Source: BMS3BBIN04 sp964552465
GTDB lineage: Bacteria > Electryoneota > Electryoneia > Electryoneales > Electryoneaceae
Assembly (NCBI GenBank): GCA_964552465.1
Contig: CAZKGR010000007.1
Span: 1-64,000 of the forward strand
Length of the DNA: 64,000 nucleotides
Direction: 5' to 3'
The notes below the pieces were generated by a model. The model was not told the DNA's origin. It ran no database searches and worked only from the letters and a program-made list of their open reading frames with translations. The first letter of the stretch is position 1; every line of letters starts with the position of its first letter. The translations under genes and the position numbers were made by a program. This document shows, piece by piece, positions 59,728 to 64,000 of the stretch.

Positions 59728-60378
59728 TTATCCGTCCTCGTTCTCACCGTTAGCCGAACTCATGGGGAACTCTTCATGGCGCAGGATGCGCAAGATATTG
59801 CTACGGTGCGTAAATACCAGCAGGATCGGTACCACCATTCCCCACAGGAATGCTTGTATCTGCTGTCCGCCTTCCCTGAAATAAATCAAGATTGGAAAAG
59901 CTAATGCACCGACCAACGTTGCAACCGCAAACCTTTTCCAGAGGTACAGCGTTCCACCGTATACGATCAATGTTAACATCGTCGCTTGCGGAGCCAGGGC
60001 AAACATCGCCCCCAAGCCCGTCGCAGCTCCTTTTCCACCTTTGAACTTCAGAAATGGGCTATATACATGCCCAAAGAAAGCAGCCGCCGCTATCCATGCC
60101 AGGACCGCGATTTCGTTTTGCGCGAAGATTGGGTGAATCATCTGAGATGCGAGCCGTTCGCACAGCCAGACAGGCAGATACCCTTTGAACACATCAACGA
60201 TCAACGTAGCCGTTGCCCACCGCGCGCCAAAAATGCGGTACATGTTGGACGCGCCTGGGTTCCCACTGCCGTGCTTAAAGATGTCCACATGCCCGATCCG
60301 CCGAGCGATTATCACCGCAGTCGGGAGAGCGCCGAAAAGGTAGGCAGCAAGTATGGCGAAAAGTAAAAGCACAATCAA
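59728..60378 (-). CDS. plsY: Acyl-phosphate glycerol-3-phosphate acyltransferase
   Basis: The 216-residue inner-membrane enzyme acylates glycerol-3-phosphate at sn-1 using acyl-phosphate. It has about five membrane helices and the three PlsY motifs: GSGNPGASNMYR (about 37-48), FGHVYSPFLKFKGGKGAATGLG (about 101-122, motif region) and the C-terminal HRSNILRIL. The start is a TTG (60376-60378) with no strong SD; a GTG two codons later is the alternative. A gene for PlsX, its acyl-phosphate supplier, is not in the window. First gene of the operon with gpsA and asnS. Confidence 0.95.
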   Translation of the reverse strand: MIVLLLFAILAAYLFGALPTAVIIARRIGHVDIFKHGSGNPGASNMYRIFGARWATATLIVDVFKGYLPVWLCERLASQMIHPIFAQNEIAVLAWIAAAAFFGHVYSPFLKFKGGKGAATGLGAMFALAPQATMLTLIVYGGTLYLWKRFAVATLVGALAFPILIYFREGGQQIQAFLWGMVVPILLVFTHRSNILRILRHEEFPMSSANGENEDG

Positions 60379-60515
60379 ATCCGTGTGTGCCGGACTTATA
60401 AACGAATGGACAATGTAGTGTCTGACATTGACGAACGGGAGAGGGTAGACCCGTTTTCACCTCCCTGCTCAAGATTGGAATGATTCGAGGATACGCGCAT
60501 CAGCGCAATATCTTG

Positions 60516-60962
60516 TCAGCTCAAAGCAATCAGGGTTACACCCGGATTGCTACGTTGATAGTCTGAATCATCACGTAGTTCTGGATAACGTTTGAGGAAG
60601 AAACGACCATCTTCACTTTCAGGATGGAACTGCTCGCCGATCAACATACCGAGTATCAGGCCTTCCTTCTCCATTTTTCGCAGCGTTGGACGCAGCTTTT
60701 GCTGCAGGACACCGCCAGTGCCGGATGAACCGTAACCATGAATCAGCTTCATCACGCGGACATTGCCTTGTTTTGCAGACTGGATCTCGTTTCGCAGGCG
60801 ATCACGCGCTTGTTTGGCAGTTGGCATGTTGTCCTTGATGTTAACCGTTTTGACCAGCGGTTTCTTCTTCTTTTTCGCAGGACGTGCACCCAATTCCGCA
60901 CCACAGAATTCGCAGCGGGATTTTGAATCACTGGTCGGGTTACCGCAAACGGGACAAGTCAT
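60516..60962 (-). CDS. Zinc-ribbon protein with Smr-like domain
   Basis: From the ATG at 60960-60962, 148 residues: a two-CxxC zinc ribbon (CPVCGN...CEFCGAE, 3-23), a Lys-rich linker and an Smr-like domain (about 35-110) with VNIKDNMPTAKQARDRL and the conserved VMKLIHGYGSSGTGG (about 68-82). Smr domains in MutS2 and small stand-alone proteins nick DNA or RNA at branched or stalled structures; stand-alone Smr acts in ribosome rescue (for example SmrB). The substrate-binding HGYG loop is intact. A zinc-ribbon fusion is uncommon. It is isolated, 138 bases before plsY. Confidence 0.8.
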   Translation of the reverse strand: MTCPVCGNPTSDSKSRCEFCGAELGARPAKKKKKPLVKTVNIKDNMPTAKQARDRLRNEIQSAKQGNVRVMKLIHGYGSSGTGGVLQQKLRPTLRKMEKEGLILGMLIGEQFHPESEDGRFFLKRYPELRDDSDYQRSNPGVTLIALS

Positions 60963-61062
60963 GGTTTCGGTGCAGTTGGTGGTTGAACGATGACAAAGAT
61001 AGCTGAATTCAGTAAAGGATGCGAACCAGCCATCAGCCGTTAGGAACAATGCATGACCAGGT

Positions 61063-61185
61063 GTGTCATTCCGAACGGAACGCAGTGAAGTGAGGAAGGT
61101 CCAGCTTCTATATAGAGTTAATCAGGCAACTTATGGGCCAGCTGGATCTACTTCGTCTGGCGGCTGCCGGACTCAGAATGACGCG
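61063..61185. repeat. Imperfect palindrome of about 120 bases
   Basis: The left arm begins GTGTCATTCCGAAC (61063-) and the right arm ends ACTCAGAATGACGCG (61171-61185), an inverted match. An inner pair GGTCCAGCT (61098-61106) and AGCTGGATC (61140-61148) is also inverted. The GTCATTCYGA...GAGGAAGG layout is typical of dispersed repeats in uncultured bacterial genomes. It lies between the DUF1569 gene and the Smr gene. Confidence 0.6.
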
Positions 61186-61218
61186 AATCGCACACCGATC
61201 AATGGAATCGAGATCCGG

Positions 61219-61764
61219 TCATACATCGAATTGACGCAGATGATGCTCGAAGTGACGGCCCTGCACTTTTGACCACCGTGTCATGGTCATCGGACCAAAC
61301 CTGGGGCTGGCGACAGTTCGGTTCGGGCTCTCATGGACTTCACGGACAAATTTCTGCATGTTCTCGAGTAGCAGGCGGCGTTCCGGTTCTCCTTCCATCA
61401 CCTCTGGAAAAAAGTAGCCCGGTGACTTCATCCCACGCGGCCATGAAAGAGAAGAAAAGTAGATCTTGCCGATGATCCGGGTCACCCAATTGCTATGGTC
61501 TGGTTCAGGATAGTCTCCCATCGCCAGTTCGAGCGATCGCCTTAGGTGCGCGAACATGTGAGTCGCATCCATCCCCCCCCAAATCGGGCGACGGTTGAGC
61601 GGAATAGACTCCACCCGCCGTTGGAAACGTTCGATGGTGTCCTTGTTCAATGGCCGATACCGCACCAACATCCGCACAGCCTCTTCGAAGTGATCGTGAC
61701 GACGGTCCGAATGTACATGCTTCAGCCACCCGGAGAAAGCAGTTAGGGTGGTATAAATGTTCAC
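61219..61764 (-). CDS. DUF1569 family (DinB-like) protein
   Basis: The 181-residue protein has the DUF1569 layout of the DinB/YfiT metal-binding superfamily: WGGMDATHMFAHLRRSLELAMG (about 62-83, motif region with a His ligand), FFPEVMEGEPERRLLLENMQKFV and FGPMTMTRWSKVQGRHFEHHLRQFDV at the C-terminus, where HFEHHLRQF is the hallmark with His ligands. The superfamily includes thiol-dependent (bacillithiol, mycothiol) enzymes; this branch is uncharacterised. It lies ten bases from the pepF stop on the same strand, so it may follow pepF on one transcript. Confidence 0.8.
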   Translation of the reverse strand: MNIYTTLTAFSGWLKHVHSDRRHDHFEEAVRMLVRYRPLNKDTIERFQRRVESIPLNRRPIWGGMDATHMFAHLRRSLELAMGDYPEPDHSNWVTRIIGKIYFSSLSWPRGMKSPGYFFPEVMEGEPERRLLLENMQKFVREVHESPNRTVASPRFGPMTMTRWSKVQGRHFEHHLRQFDV

Positions 61765-61774
61765 TCGGGACTGC

Positions 61775-63637
61775 TTACAGCGCCTTCAGCACATCCTCGA
61801 GCTGGGTCACGAGTGAGTCCAGCCGTCGAACTACGGCTTTGATTGTCTCAGGATTTCTGAGGTCAACTCCAGCCCGTTTCAGGAGTTCCATCGGATGGTC
61901 GCACCCGCCTGAGCTCAGCAGGGTGAGGAACCGTTTGACGACTTGTGCGCGATCTTCATCAGATGCAGCGTTTTGCATTGCATCGAAAATAGCCGATGAA
62001 GCCGCGAAGCTGGTAGCGTACTGGTAAACGTAGTAAGGACTGTGGAAAAAGTGCGGGATGCGTGCCCACGTCATCTTGTAGAGGTCTTCGTCCTCGATGG
62101 CATCACCATACCACGTCTTCAGCAACTCATGATACACTTCGCTGAGTACATCACTGGTGATCGGCTGCCCGGCTTCAGCCAGGTTGTGCGCTTCGAGCTC
62201 ATAATTTGCGAACATGGATTGGGTGAAGAATGTCCCGGCGATGGAATCGATCGCGTGCTGTAGTAATGCTACCTTTTCGGCAGGTGAGTCAGCATTTTCG
62301 AGCAGTTGGTCAAGGAGTAGTGCTTCATTGAGCGTACTCGCAACCTCGGCGATGAAAATGGTGTAGCTGGAATAAGTGTACGGTTGTGTTTCATCAGACA
62401 GCACTGAGTGCATTGCGTGACCCATTTCATGGCCGAGAGTAAAGACATCGTCCAAGGTTCCGTGAAAGTTCATCAGGATGAATGGGTGGACATTGTACAC
62501 ACTCGCCATGTACCCACCTGAACGCTTGCCGTCGGTTTCGTATACATCCACCCAGCGATGATCGAACGCTTCCTTGACACGCTGCTGATACTCCACTCCC
62601 AACGGTGCGACTGAGGCGCTGATCTGCCGTTCGGCTTCGTCGTAGGTATAACGTTTCTTGTTTTCAATCAGGGATGCAAAACCATCGTAGAGGTAATATT
62701 TGTCCACGCCGAGTGTTTGCTTGCGCAGATTGTGGTAGCGACGTAACGGTCCCATACCATCACGGGCGGATTCGACGAGCGTATGCACGACGCTGCTCGG
62801 GATAGCGTGACGATGTAGTTTGGCGTTTAGCACATTTTCGTAGCCACGGGCGCGAGCGCTGAACCATCCGCGTTGCAGAATACCGTTGTAAATCGCGGCG
62901 TAGGTGTTTCCGAATTGCTTGTACAAGTTGAAATGAGCACGGAAGACTGTTTCGCGATCCTCCTGCTTCGGAAGCGTACGAAGTAGTGACGAATAAGCAC
63001 CAGGTGTTACTTTTCGCGTGGTACCGTCGGACAGGGTGACATCGGGAAAGTCGGCATCGGCTGTTGTTAACATGGAATAGGTTTGAGATGGTGTGCTGCC
63101 GAACCGTGCTGACAAAGCCATCAAGTGCTCGCCTTTTTCATCCAGCACATGCTCGGCTTGCCGGAATAGTTCATCGATGTGGAAACGGTATAGTGCGAGC
63201 TCATCATCGTCATTCATCCAGCCATGTACTTCTTCAAGTCCGATCTCGAGCAGTTCCGGATCGAACCATGAAGTCGCAGCGGCATATTGCGCGGAAAGGT
63301 CTTCGATCCGTTGCTTGTTGGCGTTGATCTCGTTATTCCGTTGATCGAGATCGAACGCAAGGCCGGGATAGTACCACACCCGGTCAAACAACTGTCCGCT
63401 GGCATCGGAAAGGTTAAGGAAGCGGAGTAGATTGCTGGGGCTGTTGGCGAACGTACCTTTCAGTGCCGCGAGCGCATCGATGTTCGACTTAAGCGTCGCG
63501 CAATCGTTCTCCCAGTCCTTCCAGTTGGTGTAGATGTCATTCAGATCCCATTTGTGGCGGGAATTAATCTCGTCACGTTGCTTGATACCGCTGGCTGAGG
63601 ACGTATCTGGCGTATGGAATTGGTTACGCTCGTGCAT
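61775..63637 (-). CDS. pepF: Oligoendopeptidase F (M3 metallopeptidase)
   Basis: The 620-residue zinc peptidase cleaves oligopeptides of about 7-17 residues in the cytoplasm. It has the M3B pattern: catalytic HEMGH in TLGHEMGHAMHSVL (about 390-403), the third zinc ligand Glu in FIAEVASTLNEALLL (about 418-432) and a C-terminal HFFHSPYYVYQYATSFA. The N-terminal about 190 residues are the helical substrate-binding part. No signal peptide. Start at the ATG 63635-63637, with upstream GAG. Whole length matches the family. Confidence 0.96.
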   Translation of the reverse strand: MHERNQFHTPDTSSASGIKQRDEINSRHKWDLNDIYTNWKDWENDCATLKSNIDALAALKGTFANSPSNLLRFLNLSDASGQLFDRVWYYPGLAFDLDQRNNEINANKQRIEDLSAQYAAATSWFDPELLEIGLEEVHGWMNDDDELALYRFHIDELFRQAEHVLDEKGEHLMALSARFGSTPSQTYSMLTTADADFPDVTLSDGTTRKVTPGAYSSLLRTLPKQEDRETVFRAHFNLYKQFGNTYAAIYNGILQRGWFSARARGYENVLNAKLHRHAIPSSVVHTLVESARDGMGPLRRYHNLRKQTLGVDKYYLYDGFASLIENKKRYTYDEAERQISASVAPLGVEYQQRVKEAFDHRWVDVYETDGKRSGGYMASVYNVHPFILMNFHGTLDDVFTLGHEMGHAMHSVLSDETQPYTYSSYTIFIAEVASTLNEALLLDQLLENADSPAEKVALLQHAIDSIAGTFFTQSMFANYELEAHNLAEAGQPITSDVLSEVYHELLKTWYGDAIEDEDLYKMTWARIPHFFHSPYYVYQYATSFAASSAIFDAMQNAASDEDRAQVVKRFLTLLSSGGCDHPMELLKRAGVDLRNPETIKAVVRRLDSLVTQLEDVLKAL

Positions 63638-63688
63638 GAGTATCTCGATCTGTGTTGTTTGTTAGCATCATATTGTGTTCTATCGAAT

Positions 63689-63699
63689 GGGGACACTTA
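63689..63699. repeat. Single GGGGACACTTA half site
   Basis: One arm of the GGGGACACTT palindrome without a complementary arm nearby, in the pepF/cyclase spacer. The 11 bases match the left arm at 57326-57336 exactly. Confidence 0.4.
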
Positions 63700-63798
63700 G
63701 CGGATAGCGTAGCAAGTCAGGCCACACATCAGTCGTAAGTCTAGTTGCTGTTGTACGGAGATGCCAGTTCTCGGTTCCACCCAACGCTGGGAGTTGAG

Positions 63799-64000
63799 AT
63801 GAACTCGTTTCCCTTCCAAGTAATTGATCTGACCCATCCGATTCAAACGGACATGCCATTGTGGCCGGGCGATCCTCAGCCATCACGCAAAGTCCACGCT
63901 CGACATGACTCAGACAAATACGCCTTGAATACATGGACGATAGGCGAACACACCGGCACGCACGTTGGTGCACCAGGTCATCGTGTACACGGTGGGCATC
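63799..64000 (+). CDS. Cyclase family protein (PF04199), 5' part only
   Basis: An ATG at 63799 with TTGAG just upstream opens a frame that runs past the right edge (67 residues seen). The product starts MNSFPFQVIDLTHPIQTDMP, with LWPGDPQPS, then HTGTHVGAPGHRVHG, the H-x-G-T-H-x-D-x-P-x-H metal motif of kynurenine formamidase and isatin hydrolase relatives. The Asp is replaced by Gly (HTGTHVGAPGH). Family members hydrolyse cyclic amides or formamides with Zn2+ or Mn2+. Substrate cannot be told; no tryptophan-degradation gene is adjacent. Confidence 0.85.
   Translation, partial: MNSFPFQVIDLTHPIQTDMPLWPGDPQPSRKVHARHDSDKYALNTWTIGEHTGTHVGAPGHRVHGGH

Noticed and set aside
61063..61272. A 69-codon frame starting MSFRTERSEV
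   Set aside because: A reading through the 120-base palindrome into the antisense of the DUF1569 gene.
1..64000. CRISPR arrays
   Set aside because: No direct repeats of 24-40 bases with regular spacers. The short tandem arrays have period seven and no spacers.
1..64000. tRNA, rRNA, tmRNA, RNase P RNA
   Set aside because: No GGTTCGAATCC-type T-loop, no anticodon arms, no conserved rnpB GAGGAAAGTCC seen in the gaps I read.

Overview
This is a 64 kb piece of a diderm bacterial chromosome. It looks like an uncultured member of the FCB (Fibrobacteres-Chlorobi-Bacteroidetes) assemblage or a nearby candidate phylum. The clues are several outer-membrane beta-barrel proteins with signal peptides, lipoproteins, Tat-exported sulfatases, a B12-dependent ribonucleotide reductase, and a 30-residue lysine/arginine-rich protein like the tiny basic ribosome-associated proteins of Bacteroidetes. 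The affiliation is an inference from gene content. Coding density is high and gene calls are mostly unambiguous, but many starts are GTG or TTG and were set here by Shine-Dalgarno position. No tRNA, rRNA, CRISPR, integrase, transposase or phage gene was seen.

Layout. 1-4.3 kb: the cut 5' part of an outer-membrane protein gene, sfsA, and a two-gene unit of a glutamate-cysteine-ligase-like/CBS fusion plus an AstE-type zinc amide hydrolase. 4.6-11.7 kb: a polyprenyl diphosphate synthase, two tandem Tat sulfatases, hpt, a soluble histidine kinase and a DUF58 protein. 12-16.5 kb: a beta-barrel/SppA fusion, a D-amino-acid aminotransferase and an outer-membrane protein. 16.6-23.6 kb: a GNAT acetyltransferase, another outer-membrane protein, a Gfo/Idh/MocA oxidoreductase, a glycosyltransferase and a Kef-type antiporter. 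23.7-31.5 kb: a SMUG2-type DNA glycosylase bracketed by two copies of the 3' end of an NtrC-type regulator gene, its NtrB-like kinase, a Nudix hydrolase, an AlkP-superfamily enzyme, an inositol monophosphatase-like enzyme and a lipoprotein. 31.6-38.3 kb: an overlapping mltD-sppA-HU operon, the 30-residue basic protein, xseA-xseB and nadK. 38.4-44.7 kb: an MBL-fold/TPR protein, an MFS transporter, a GPP34 protein, a YtfI/YtfJ-like pair and a double-domain dCTP deaminase. 44.7-56.6 kb: a 740-base leader with NrdR boxes ahead of nrdJ, then rmuC, a LON-substrate-domain protein, hutI, DUF72, a GGDEF protein and glgA. 56.7-64 kb: a small unknown gene, acyP, the plsY-gpsA-asnS operon, a zinc-ribbon/Smr protein, a DUF1569 protein, pepF and the start of a cyclase-family gene.

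Genes with linked roles include plsY-gpsA (entry into phospholipid synthesis), mltD plus two SppA proteases (envelope maintenance), ntrB/ntrC (sigma-54 control), xseA/xseB with rmuC, the SMUG2 glycosylase, nrdJ and dcd (DNA repair and nucleotide supply), and glgA (storage).

The most unusual layer is non-coding. Gaps between genes carry several interrelated families of small repeats: tandem heptanucleotide arrays whose unit differs from site to site, palindromes built on GGGGACACTT, hairpins closed by GCCCGTG and CGCGG with variable stems, a 27-base element present three times (twice as an inverted pair bounding 179 bases), and a roughly 120-base imperfect palindrome. Two loci combine heptamer arrays with GGGGACACTT palindromes, one array supplies the start codon of acyP, and a 22-base repeat sits in frame inside the Kef antiporter linker.
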